This document shows, in pieces, positions 50,573-60,590 of a DNA stretch of 64,000 nucleotides. Both the position numbers and the translations under genes were made by a program. The first letter of the stretch is position 1; the number at the start of each line of letters is the position of its first letter. The notes below the pieces were generated by a model that was given only the letters and a program-made list of their open reading frames with translations, did not search any database and was not told where the DNA came from. Source of the DNA: Brettanomyces bruxellensis. Its lineage: Eukaryota; Ascomycota; Pichiomycetes; Pichiales; Pichiaceae. The DNA lies in assembly GCF_011074885.1 (NCBI RefSeq), contig NC_054687.1, positions 1,326,785 to 1,390,784 of the forward strand, written 5' to 3'.

Positions 50573-52285
50573 TTACCTGATTTGATCGGCATTCCTAACA
50601 AAATCATAGAAGAATGCCACAGTCTCAAGGTGCGCATCTAGGTGGACTCTTTCATCAATCGCATGTATGTTGTACGAATAGTCTCCCCGGATAGGATTGA
50701 AACGGTAGATGTTCTTGGTCAAGTTCCAATAGTGGCGGGTATCCGTGTTTCCCGACATTATAGATGGAGCGACAAATATTGGCTTTTGATTAACATTAAA
50801 TGCTGATTTTGAATCCTCGAAAACATGCCTGATAGTACCAGAAAGGAGCTTCCATGTAGGGTTATTTTCTATAGGTGTCACTGGTGCCGTTTGTAGACCA
50901 TCATAGGTAGTCAAAGTAACTTTCCCCAGAGGGGTTGAATCTCCAAACTCCATCCTGACACCAAATGCATCTATAGAGAGACCAAATCTCTTGGCAACGG
51001 GTCTAACTGCTCTGAGGACTTTTTCCTGGATTTGCCCAATGGAAGAACCATAAATAATTCTATGGTTCACCTCTGTGACAACCTCTTCAGGTAGGGCATT
51101 GATCTTAAGCCCTCCATGTATAATGTCTACTGCCTGAGAAGTAGAAATAAAGTATTTACTGGAGATGTTCTCAGCGATAGCTTTTATAACCTTTTTTTTA
51201 GATGACTCCAAGTGCATACTTCTAATGTTCTTTCTAAGCTTTGGGTCCATATTCTCACTGTGCTCTGCAGCACATTGCAACATCTTATAGTACGGATTCT
51301 CCTCTATAAGCTGTGGCTCATAAGGCTTGTCTTCAATTGCATCGATGATTTTGGCCATAATACCAATCGATGTATGCGAAGGAGGAATAGAAGAATGGCC
51401 TCCTGTTGTGGCAAGCTTGATGAAGACATCGACATATCCTTTTTCTCCAGTAGCTGGTAAGGCAAAGGAGGACCCATAAACATCTTCTGATATATTTCCA
51501 CCCTCATCAAGCAAGAGGTAGATAGAATCAGGACCAAATCTATTCAATAAGTACTGTCCAATATGATAAGCACCATGATGACCAGAGATTTCTTCATCAA
51601 AACCTATTCCTAATACAATAGTTCTCTTTGGGGTAAATCCCTGGCCAAGTAGTAACTCAAGACTTTCAAATATGGCCACCAATGAATTCTTGCAATCTTC
51701 GGCACCTCTTCCCCAAACATACTCACCGTCAAAATGTCCCTCAAATGGAGGATAAGTCCAGCGCGAAATGGTGTTCTCTGGAACAGGAACCACATCAGTA
51801 TGAGCTGTGAGCAGTAATGGCTTTTTTGTCTTATCTGTGCCGTTGAGTATATAAACAAGACCATATGTATTCACATGAATAAGATCAAATCTTGAGCTAA
51901 CTTTTGGGAAGGTGCTGTTAAAATATGAATCGAAACATTTAAACACGTTCCATCTAGAATCTTCCCCCACTTCTCCCATATCATCATATGAGATGCTCGG
52001 TATTTGAATAGCTTTTGTCCATGCTTCTAATGATTTCTTTTTATAACTCTCATCAAATATGAAATCTGTCGATCTGAGACCGTCGCTCTCCTTAGGTGCA
52101 ATTTTATCGATGATCGGACAAATTTCTCCTCCATCATTAGGATCAATCTTCTGATATAGATAATTTCCAGCAATTACGATCGTGGTTAGAAGGGTGATAA
52201 CAATTGTTATTATCACTAAATACAGTTTTTCCCTACCTCGAGGTTTCTTGTTCGAAACATCTATATCTTCTGGTAATTTGATCAT
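50573..52285 (-). CDS. CPS1: Gly-X carboxypeptidase, CPS1-like (copy B)
   Basis: This is an M20 zinc peptidase of 570 residues, a paralog of copy A. One membrane span lies at about residues 25-45. The motifs TAHTDVVPVPENT, WGRGAEDCKNS and GFDEEISGHHGA are intact. NTDTRHYWNLTKNIYRFNP and the end LDAHLETVAFFYDF correspond to the same parts of copy A. AEDC replaces AADD at the second metal motif; the aspartate is retained. Like Cps1 it should be a vacuolar or lumenal peptidase for Gly-X type dipeptides. The start is the ATG at 52285; five upstream codons start with TTG. It runs in the same direction as permease B. Confidence 0.93.
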   Translation of the reverse strand: MIKLPEDIDVSNKKPRGREKLYLVIITIVITLLTTIVIAGNYLYQKIDPNDGGEICPIIDKIAPKESDGLRSTDFIFDESYKKKSLEAWTKAIQIPSISYDDMGEVGEDSRWNVFKCFDSYFNSTFPKVSSRFDLIHVNTYGLVYILNGTDKTKKPLLLTAHTDVVPVPENTISRWTYPPFEGHFDGEYVWGRGAEDCKNSLVAIFESLELLLGQGFTPKRTIVLGIGFDEEISGHHGAYHIGQYLLNRFGPDSIYLLLDEGGNISEDVYGSSFALPATGEKGYVDVFIKLATTGGHSSIPPSHTSIGIMAKIIDAIEDKPYEPQLIEENPYYKMLQCAAEHSENMDPKLRKNIRSMHLESSKKKVIKAIAENISSKYFISTSQAVDIIHGGLKINALPEEVVTEVNHRIIYGSSIGQIQEKVLRAVRPVAKRFGLSIDAFGVRMEFGDSTPLGKVTLTTYDGLQTAPVTPIENNPTWKLLSGTIRHVFEDSKSAFNVNQKPIFVAPSIMSGNTDTRHYWNLTKNIYRFNPIRGDYSYNIHAIDERVHLDAHLETVAFFYDFVRNADQIR

Positions 52286-53019
52286 TCTTATTGACAACAA
52301 TATATTAATGTTCTAGTTCACCCAGACATTTACTACAACTACAAATTTATTGATCACTCAATTCACACAATTCAAGGAATTCTCTAATCTTTATATGTGT
52401 GGATTAGAAGAAGTCACCGCTATCAGAAAAAAAGAAAATTCGTACGGCATACGGCTGCGGCGGTCCATTTTGCATGGAGACAATAGATTTCGACAATAGC
52501 TTCTTGTATTTACGCCATACTCTAAAATCCAATTGAGGCCAACTCCAGAATTGTATTCAGATGATTATTAGAGGTATCACGAAAAAAAAAAACATATGTT
52601 GATGGGCTCAATTCTGGCATACCCTGAATTTATTTTCGAAAACCAAGATTTCAGATTCTCAACTCATACGTATTTGGATAGCAGATAACGGTTTCCAATT
52701 GTTCACCGGTTTAACCGCTATATACTTACACAATTATCAATAATGGAGAAACATTTCAAAGTTTAACATTGTAAGGTGTTCTTTAGTATGCGTTATTCAA
52801 AACTTAATTTACACAACATCATAATGTATGTTTGCACTCCATTAGTATCACACAAAAAATTTTAATAGATGGTAGGATAAGAAGACTTCACAACGCCTTG
52901 TTCTCTTTCTGTACTCCTGTATCAGAACTGAGCATAAGGATAATAAACTTTTAGATAATAAACTATATATTACTAATTTGCATAACAAATAACCCAAATA
53001 ACTAGCAATAGTAGCTTTT
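52286..53019. other. Intergenic: carboxypeptidase B promoter
   Basis: No gene was seen. CGGCGG at 52458 and the inverted repeat CGGTTTAACCG at 52707-52717 lie about 170 and 420 bp before the carboxypeptidase start. Confidence 0.45.
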
Positions 53020-53620
53020 TCAATGACGATATTTGATGTCATAATCATCCACATTCCTCGGAAGTGAGTAGAAAAATGTAACACCCTCGATATGCGAGTC
53101 AATATCTCCTCTTTTATCAACAGCATGCATATTTACTGAAGTATTTGCTCTGGTTGGAGAAAATAGATAAATCCAATTTGTGAAATTCCAATAACTTTTG
53201 GTATCTATGTTTCCAGTCATTAATGATGGTGAAACAATAACATCGCTAAAAGCATTTGGCCCTACATGAGGATAAACTGCAAAGCCGTATGCATATCTAA
53301 TAGTTCCTGAAAAAATATTCCAAGCTTCGCCACTAATTGGAGTTTGTGGAGCAAGTATCAAGTCATCGAGTCTGGAGAGCATAAATATAACAGTGGGGAG
53401 ATCCGAAAACCCCTCATAATGCGTATCGACCCCCCCTTCACGGATAGGCCATACACATTGGCTATCATATTGACATCATCGGTGATATTCCTTTTAAGAT
53501 TATGTGATGACTCTAGGTTGAAAATTAAAGTTCAACCAAATTCATTATTATTAATAAATGCTGCTTGGCTGAGCGATAACAGAAATACACCACTCCATTT
53601 TTGATACCATTCTGTTTAGT
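53020..53620 (-). pseudogene. Decayed CPS1-like carboxypeptidase (copy C), C-terminal part only
   Basis: The minus strand from about 53620 down to 53020 aligns by eye with the last ~200 residues of carboxypeptidases A and B. The intact end (LILAPQTPISGEAWNIFSGT, NIDTKSYWNFTNWIYLFSP and DSHIEGVTFFYSLPRNVDDYD) is an open frame of 120 codons. Upstream, GFSDLPTVIF continues in frame. Then a frameshift at a C7 tract (~53430-53436) leads to NVYGLSVK and LESSHNLKR. An in-frame TGA lies just before, near 53540, and LLSLSQAAF beyond it. About 20 codons are deleted, and the N-terminal two thirds with the catalytic motifs are gone. It faces permease C as copy A faces permease A. Confidence 0.8.
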
Positions 53621-53629
53621 TAAATAGGA

Positions 53630-54331
53630 TACTGCCTACAAACATAGACCTCATTTTTAAAATTATTTGCGATTGATGATAATGAGTTCAATTAATTCTT
53701 TCAGTGGTCATCAAAGCATTCAGAGGAATGAATGTCTTGTAAAACATTCGAACCACCAAAGAGGGAACATAATTCCGGCCATGAACACACATGTCTATTC
53801 GGCGGATGTCATGAACGTTGGATCCGGCCAATCAGATCGGCGGATCAGATGAAGAGTTGGGAGATTTTTGAAGATGTGTAACCTAACATCAGATTCGCTT
53901 AATCGGAAATATTCTCTTTTAAGAAAGTTTCGCGTCAAAAAACTCTGGAAATGCTTTGCTCTTAAATTTACGATTATTATTCTTCTGGATTTCATATCAT
54001 CGATCATTACATCTCTTCTCTCTTTCATTTTCTTGGATGCTTATCAGGAAAAGAAGTTTGATTTTCATTGTCTTAAACATGTGAACGCCGTTCAGTCAAT
54101 TAAATTGATGAAGGGGCAGGGTGCATGTCACCAATTGTTATTCCTCAACATTAGCACATGTATAGCAAAGGATATAATCCAATTTACAGTTTTATTTTCC
54201 CGGAAAGTTGTACAAATAAAACCTAGAATCCGCATAAAACTTATCACTATGGTTCAGAAGTTGCTTATTACAGGATGCAACTCATTATAGGTCTATTTTC
54301 TCGCTCAAAAGCAGTGCATTGACGTTTGAAG
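53630..54331. other. Permease C upstream region with a doubtful ORF
   Basis: A plus-strand frame with ATG at 53874 runs to 54290 (138 codons). It has a basic N-terminus and one strong hydrophobic span (FTIIILLDFISSIITSLLSF). The layout recalls the anchor of a Cps1-like protein, but there is no convincing similarity after the span, so I do not call it a gene. CTTATC sites occur near 54040 and 54240. Confidence 0.35.
53774..53848. promoter_or_regulatory. Cluster of CGG motifs upstream of permease C
   Basis: Within 75 bp there are CCGGCC, CGGCGGA (53800), CCGGCC again and CGGCGGATCAG (53838-53848), an unusual density in AT-rich DNA. The 11-mer CGGCGGATCAG recurs exactly at 60219 before the beta-mannosidase. 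Such triplets are what Zn2Cys6 factors bind. Confidence 0.4.
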
Positions 54332-56034
54332 ATGTCAAACTCGAGTGATAAGCTATCAATTGATGAAAAAACAAAGGGGAAGCAAAACGTGGAACCAATA
54401 ACTTCCTTTACTGATGAAAATATCGGGAAAAATGAGGTTCTTACAAGTTTCAAATCTGCAGATGGTAAAATTGTTAATATAACTGGCGATGTTGATGAGG
54501 CCATGAAATTGGCAGTGAATTTAAATGATATCAAAATCGATGAAAAAGCAGACAAGAAACTATTGCTCAAAATTGATATTTGTCTCCTTCCACTTTTATG
54601 CCTTCTATATGCATTTCAATTTATGGACAAGATCAGCAATTCATATGCAGCTGTGGTAAGTACAATCGGCTTTAAGAATTTTGTGGCATTTATGATGATA
54701 GGCTTAGCCTGTTAAATAATATCTTAAAATCTTTTCTCTGCTTTACTAACATCTTATAGATGGGCTTTCGTGAGTATTTTGGTATGGTTGGTAATATGTA
54801 TTCTTGGTGTGGAACCGCCTTCTATTTAGGTTATCTTTTCTTTGAGTTTCCCTCCAATATGTTGATCCAACGTTTCCCTCTTGCCAAGACAGCTTCGGTT
54901 TTCATCGTTTTATGGGGTATGATTTTGTGCCTCCACTCATCTTGCAAAAGTTATGCCGCGATCATCACGCTACGTGTAATTCTTGGAATGCTTGAATCAA
55001 TCGTTACCCCAACTATGGTTCTTTTAACAAGCCAGTGGTGGAAAAAAGAAGAACAGTTCTTTAGAACTACAATATGGTTTGCCTGTAATGGTGTTGGTAC
55101 AATGCTAGGAGGAGCAATTGCTTATGGGCTAGCTAAACACAAGGATCAAATCAGTTTTCCTGCATGGAAGGTTTTATACTTAGTAGATGGCCTTATGACA
55201 ATTGCAATTGGGTTCATATTCTTTTTGCATGTTCCAGATAACCCTTCCAAAGCTTGGTTCTTAACCAAAAAAGAGAAAGAGATGGTGGTTCTAAGAATCA
55301 AAGACAACCAACAGGGATTTGGAAACAAGCACTTCAAATGGTACCAGTTTAAGGAGGCCATCTGTGACTGGCAAATAATATTATATGTCATTTTCGGTTG
55401 TGTGAGCAATATTCCGAATGGTTCGTTGACAAACTTCAGTAGTATCTTGTTGAACACCGATTTTGGGTATGATGAGTATGACTCATTGCTAATGAACATG
55501 CCAGCTGGAGCTGTTGAATTTGTTGGCTGCATTTTAATCGTTGCAATTGGAATCAAGCTTCCAATGCTTAGTGTCTCTTTCTTCTCCATGGTTGTTGGAT
55601 TAGTTGCATCCTGTATGCTTGCCTTTTCCTCGAATAAGGAAGTCAAATTAGCGGGATATTATCTCATCTCTATTTACGCACTACCTATGATCTGCAATCT
55701 TGCATGCTTTTCGGCTAATACAGCTGGTCACACCAAAAAGATCACTGCAGATGCATTATATTTGATAAGCTATTGTGTGGGTAATCTTATAGGTCCGCAG
55801 ACTTTTATTGCATCACAAGCCCCAGGGTATTCAGGTGGAAAAATTACGATAGTGGTGTGTAACTCAATATCTGTGGTTATTATTGCTGTGAACTGGTTTA
55901 TCTACTGGAATAGAAACCGGGTTAGAGATAAGAAGGGAAACGAAGAGGCTACTGCCATATTGTCACACGTCGAGAATTTTGAATTTGCTGACTTGACTGA
56001 TAAGGAGAATCCGTACTTTAGATATACATTATAA
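54332..56034 (+). CDS. DAL5-family permease (copy C), one intron
   Basis: This is the third paralog, 532 residues after splicing. Exon 1 is 54332-54655. The intron is 54656-54759, with donor GTAAGT, branch TACTAAC near 54744 and acceptor ATAG. Exon 2 is 54760-56034. The join falls exactly in SYAAV|MGFR, a sequence that copies A and B carry without interruption, so the splice is well supported and is phase 0. Other landmarks match A: WCGTAFYLGYLFFEFP, FSANTAGHTKKITADA, GNLIGPQTF and FADLTDKENPYFRY. In S. cerevisiae Dal5-type carriers move allantoate, ureidosuccinate or dipeptides. It is divergent from the decayed carboxypeptidase C. Confidence 0.92.
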
Positions 56035-57454
56035 ATATTTTTTTATCAATTGCAAGAACCCTTCGGTCTAACATTTATTGGAGTCAGCGTTTGCTCAATA
56101 TATTCTAGCTCCTTATATCATATTATGCTATATCATTATCTGTAATTTATAATTGCATTACATTAAATAGTATAAATGTAAATATATTACTTCAGACCAC
56201 CCTCTACAGGTATCAAATTACGGTTGACAAATTAAATGAGGTTGTTATTTGTTGTTGTCCGATAAATTTATTAAAAGAAACATTATATCTTATCACATAA
56301 GAAGCAGCTTATATCAACGCTATGTAGTAGAGTAATATAAGTCAGGTGGTTGAGTTTTTTGGTAACGTCCCTTAACTTGTTATCTGTTCATTTTAATTCC
56401 TTATTACAGTTCATGCATACTCTCTATACACAGAAAAAACCTTACAAAGTCCATACAAACAACATTTTCATGACATATTAGTTTTCCGACAACTTTCATC
56501 GGTTCAACCGCCTTGTCTGTGCTTTTATTTAAAAAAAGCTTTTTTTGTTTTTCTCCTCTTCTTGTTGTGAACTAGAACGTTCATGAGGAAAATGTTTCAG
56601 ACTTGCTTTATCAAATCTGATCCCAGATCCCTATTACGATACTTATATTAAATATTAGCACACAGTAGTAGACGATATTTCCGCATAGTGCTGTCCTAAC
56701 AATCAGGTGTGAGAATTCACACCTTCCTGTGCAGTATTAACAGACAAATCTTCTTATATATAAACATTCTCTTTTATGACTGGATAATACTCTACGGTAT
56801 TTTCACTAATATGGACTTATTACAGATAATGTAATAAATGCGTCCACAGTCGCGTCTATGTAAAGCTGCCCTGCCTTGTTTATGCCCAAGAAAACCGCGC
56901 TTATAAGGATCAAGGTATATTTAAGCATGTGCATTTTCCCCTTTTATCCTGTTCATTTTATCTTCTTATTTAGCTCTTTTACTTTTATATATTTCCTTTC
57001 TTTAGCCTTAAAAACACACAATACTAGTTATAGCAAAAACTTCATAAAGTAATCGGTGTCACACTTAAACCAATTAACTAAAATATTAAAGATAACTAAC
57101 TAGGTAACGACAGTTAACTATTGATCATAACTAGATAAATAGGTCGATACTACGTGGAAATGCTAGAAACTGATATATAGAAATTTGTTAGCGGTATCGT
57201 ATCCTACCTTTCTTTCACATAGATCCTCTATTCCCGAGTGCCTAGCCTTACTAATTTTGGTAATCCGAGAGTTTCTTTCCAATTATGAGCATTAGACATC
57301 CATACATTGATTCCTCCATACGTCGTCTAGCACACACCAACAATATTTTTCGGGACGAGACGTGAAGATTTGGCGTTAAAAATACTTCGTCACTACTTAA
57401 ACATGAAATTTTCGTTCACAATGTATCATTAAATGAAGTTTATAGAAAAACAAT
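56035..57454. other. Convergent intergenic, 1.4 kb without gene
   Basis: This is very AT-rich DNA between the converging 3' ends of permease C and the beta-mannosidase. I see no further permease or carboxypeptidase remnant. CGGTTCAACCG at 56500-56510 is a CGG-N5-CCG inverted repeat. Confidence 0.5.
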
Positions 57455-59989
57455 TTACATATTATAGTAACGGATACCAATGTTGTCAGTCTTCTTAATG
57501 TCACCTTTAACAACAACTTTGTCGCCGGGGAAAATATCAAACCCGTTATCTTGAAGGAAAACATCTCTGTTCTTGACGGTGACTTGAACACCCTTAACAG
57601 GCTTGTTTGCTGTCAATGTGATTGAGCCATCTAAAATTTCATAACCGACATGGCGATCTGGGAATTTCAAGTATTTGAGTGGCTGGGGCCAGTCAGCAGC
57701 CGTTGCCAAAATTTTACCATCAACTTCAACACGGGAGTACACAACAACTTTCTTTCCTTTAGGTAAGTGCAAAGCTTTCACAAACTCAGTTGTCTGATTG
57801 GCTTTGAGGACGACATCTGCTGGTGTCAAGCTGTTGATAAGTTTGCCGCTTTCGACTTCATAAACATCGACAAGAAGTTTTGCAGGAATATTCTTCAAAG
57901 AAGCATTGACTCCCCATATATCCACGTTGTAACTATGAATTTCGTAATTATGAGGTTTGCCGATGCCGGATTCTGAGTCGTTGTCGTGATTAGAGTCTTC
58001 ATTCCTATACATTCCGACACCAACATCAGTGCTCTCACGTTTGACAGCGTAGAAGGACAACTTTGGACGACCATAGAAGTCAACAATAGCCCAGGAAGCA
58101 ATTGGACAACAATCATTAAGTTGCCAAACGATTGCTCCTCCGGAATAACGTTTTCCATCACCATACCATCTCCTCCTCCAACACTTGTAAGCATAACTTA
58201 AACACTCAGCTTGCATTAACTGGGTTGTATAAATCATGCTTTCAAAGTCATCACCCTGAAGTTTCAAGTTCTCGATGACATACAAAGCCAATCTCCGAGC
58301 GAATCCATCAGCCTTGTTGTGGAAGTCAACACTTTCACTTTGAGCGTAAAGTTCAGTTGGATCGGTGATACAGTCTTCATAAGTTTTTATAGATGGGAGG
58401 GCTTCCATGCCAAACTCAGAAACAAAACGTCCGCCAAGCTTGTACCAGTTTTGATATTGCTCTTGACTTCCATGCCAAACATTCCACTGATGAATATCTC
58501 CAACAGTCTTATCTGATGTATCCTTACCTCCCCAAGGTGAACCAGGGTGATAAGGAACATCTGGCTGAAGTCTGGCGCACAACTCTGGCAAGGTCTTTTC
58601 ATAAATGGTTCTTGCTGGGAAAGATGTTTTAGTGTAATCACCAGAATGGTCATCCTTGTCCCAATCCAAATTGCAGCTCTCGGCCACCTGATAATCTTCG
58701 TTGTTTCCAGCAAAAATACTCAAACAACAGTGGTTTCTCAACCTTTTCAATTGAGTTTCAACCTCATTTTGAACGCTGGCTATAAATTCTGGGTATGCAG
58801 GGTATGCAGCACATGCAAACATGAAATCCTGCCAAACCATTATTCCTAGACGATCACATTCTGAGTAGAATAATTCATCCTCGTAGTATCCACCACCCCA
58901 AACACGAATCATGTTCTGGTTTCCGTCCACTGCCAACTGGATCCACTTCTTGTAATCATCGTCCGTGAAAAGGCATGGAATGGAGTGACCTGGAATCCAG
59001 TTCGATCCGTTACAATAAACTGGAACACCATTCACCTTGAAATAGAAACTGGTACCTTCAGCGTCTTCCAATGGCTCTTGGACTAACTCCACATTCCGGA
59101 TTCCAACTTTCTTTGTAGTCTTATCCAAAATGGTGCCGTCTGAAGAATAAAGAGTAGTTTCAAACGTATAAAGTGGTTGCTTACCCTTTCCACGTGGGAA
59201 CCATAACTCAGGTTCCTTGATTGGAAACTTGACCGACAACTTTGCTCCTGAAACAAGCTGTTTCTTTGGCTCTATCTCAATTTCATTGCCGTTTGGTCCC
59301 CAAACCTTGACGTCGAGTAAGATATCTGCCGATTTAGGAGCATCAATCTCAGCCTGAACGTCGATTTTTGACTCTTGTGCGTTTGGATCGACAACCTTTA
59401 CATAGACATCCCTCAAATGTGCATCATATGAGAGCAATCTCACTGGTTGCCAAGGTCCACAAGTCATAACAGCATCACCCCAATCCCATCCCCATCCATA
59501 TTGGGCTTTTCTCACTTGGGTACGTGACACTTCGCCATTGAAGCTATGTCCCTTTCCGTGAATCTTTTCAAGTCTCCGAGCCTCCACAAGAGCACTCTTA
59601 AAATAGAGATGTAACTTGTTAGGCTCGTCGTATTTCAACTTCTTAGTGACATCGACACTATACTTGATGAACATGTTATCAGTCTTCAAAATCTCTTCAC
59701 CATTGAGATTCACAGTACAGAAAGTGTCCAAACCATTAAACTCAAGAATTTGGACTCTCTTTTTTTGGTCTTCCTTTGGCACCTGGAACTCAGACTGGTA
59801 TTCCCAGTCTTTCTCTCCAACCCACTGGATATCGCGGGCATGGCAGTCGATAAATGGACTTGGAATTTCGTTATTTGCAATTAGCTCAGCCTGTATTTCA
59901 CTCTTTGCAGCATCCTTGCGTCCTTGTTTCCATTTCTCACTTCCAGCCTGTCTATACTTCCAGTTTTTCACTGTAATTGCTTTAATCAT
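57455..59989 (-). CDS. Beta-mannosidase, glycoside hydrolase family 2
   Basis: The enzyme removes terminal beta-1,4-mannose from mannobiose, manno-oligosaccharides or N-glycan cores. It has 844 residues without a signal peptide, so it is intracellular, like the fungal MndB-type enzymes. The N-terminal jelly-roll part contains GWGWDWGDAVMTCGPWQPV, a hallmark of GH2 mannosidases. The TIM barrel follows, with FYFKVNGVPVYCNGSNWIP and MIRVWGGGYYE. The acid/base is E431 in AGNNED and the nucleophile is E525 in VSEFGMEALP. WQLNDCCPIASWAI is also conserved. The start is the ATG at 59989; the extension upstream begins with GTG. It is rare in yeasts and fits an accessory sugar-use gene. Confidence 0.93.
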   Translation of the reverse strand: MIKAITVKNWKYRQAGSEKWKQGRKDAAKSEIQAELIANNEIPSPFIDCHARDIQWVGEKDWEYQSEFQVPKEDQKKRVQILEFNGLDTFCTVNLNGEEILKTDNMFIKYSVDVTKKLKYDEPNKLHLYFKSALVEARRLEKIHGKGHSFNGEVSRTQVRKAQYGWGWDWGDAVMTCGPWQPVRLLSYDAHLRDVYVKVVDPNAQESKIDVQAEIDAPKSADILLDVKVWGPNGNEIEIEPKKQLVSGAKLSVKFPIKEPELWFPRGKGKQPLYTFETTLYSSDGTILDKTTKKVGIRNVELVQEPLEDAEGTSFYFKVNGVPVYCNGSNWIPGHSIPCLFTDDDYKKWIQLAVDGNQNMIRVWGGGYYEDELFYSECDRLGIMVWQDFMFACAAYPAYPEFIASVQNEVETQLKRLRNHCCLSIFAGNNEDYQVAESCNLDWDKDDHSGDYTKTSFPARTIYEKTLPELCARLQPDVPYHPGSPWGGKDTSDKTVGDIHQWNVWHGSQEQYQNWYKLGGRFVSEFGMEALPSIKTYEDCITDPTELYAQSESVDFHNKADGFARRLALYVIENLKLQGDDFESMIYTTQLMQAECLSYAYKCWRRRWYGDGKRYSGGAIVWQLNDCCPIASWAIVDFYGRPKLSFYAVKRESTDVGVGMYRNEDSNHDNDSESGIGKPHNYEIHSYNVDIWGVNASLKNIPAKLLVDVYEVESGKLINSLTPADVVLKANQTTEFVKALHLPKGKKVVVYSRVEVDGKILATAADWPQPLKYLKFPDRHVGYEILDGSITLTANKPVKGVQVTVKNRDVFLQDNGFDIFPGDKVVVKGDIKKTDNIGIRYYNM

Positions 59990-60590
59990 TTTTTTGGTTT
60001 GCGTTCTGGATGCTAACAAAAGAACGTTGATCAATGTCGTCACTTTGTCAAGTCAAACAGTATATGGCATCGAATTATGTTTGGGTATCGACAATTCATG
60101 ACGAATTTCAATGTTTATATACCAATGGTGTAACCGATAATGAAATAAGACCTAATAGCAAATTTAGAACATTAGATTAATAAATTTTTTTTCCCCTTTA
60201 TCTAGAACTATTATTGTCCGGCGGATCAGTTACCAGCGGCCGACACACTTCTTCGAGTAAGTTCCCCGCAAAACGAATGAGACCGAGGCAGGGTTAATCC
60301 AGTCCGGAGAAATTTATTTTAAGGTGGGGGAGAGTGTGGGCGAAAGCTATAACGGAAAAGTTGCCACTTTAAGAATTGGGAAAGCGGATAATTTTTATAG
60401 AGTCAAATGATGAGCTAAATAATTAATCGTGTTACTCGAATGATGGAGGTTATTCCGCTTTTTCTTTATAGTATATTCGGAATACATGACGTCTCTAAGG
60501 AACTATCCTACCAATACACAATTTCTATGTACTATAATGTTGCCACAGGATGTAGTTATATTCACTTATATATGACGTATACATAGAATA
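59990..60590. other. Intergenic: beta-mannosidase promoter and esterase 3' flank
   Basis: No gene was seen. It contains a CGG-rich site at 60219-60243, annotated separately. Confidence 0.5.
60219..60243. promoter_or_regulatory. CGGCGGATCAG and CGGCCG motifs before beta-mannosidase
   Basis: CGGCGGATCAG at 60219-60229 is followed within 10 bp by GCGGCCGA. It lies about 230 bp upstream of the beta-mannosidase ATG, a normal activator position in yeast. The 11-mer is identical to one at 53838. Confidence 0.4.

Noticed and set aside
53868..54290. 140-codon membrane-like frame upstream of permease C
   Set aside because: It has one hydrophobic span, but the remainder resembles no family and it lies in a decayed, CGG-rich promoter region. 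It is kept only as a note.
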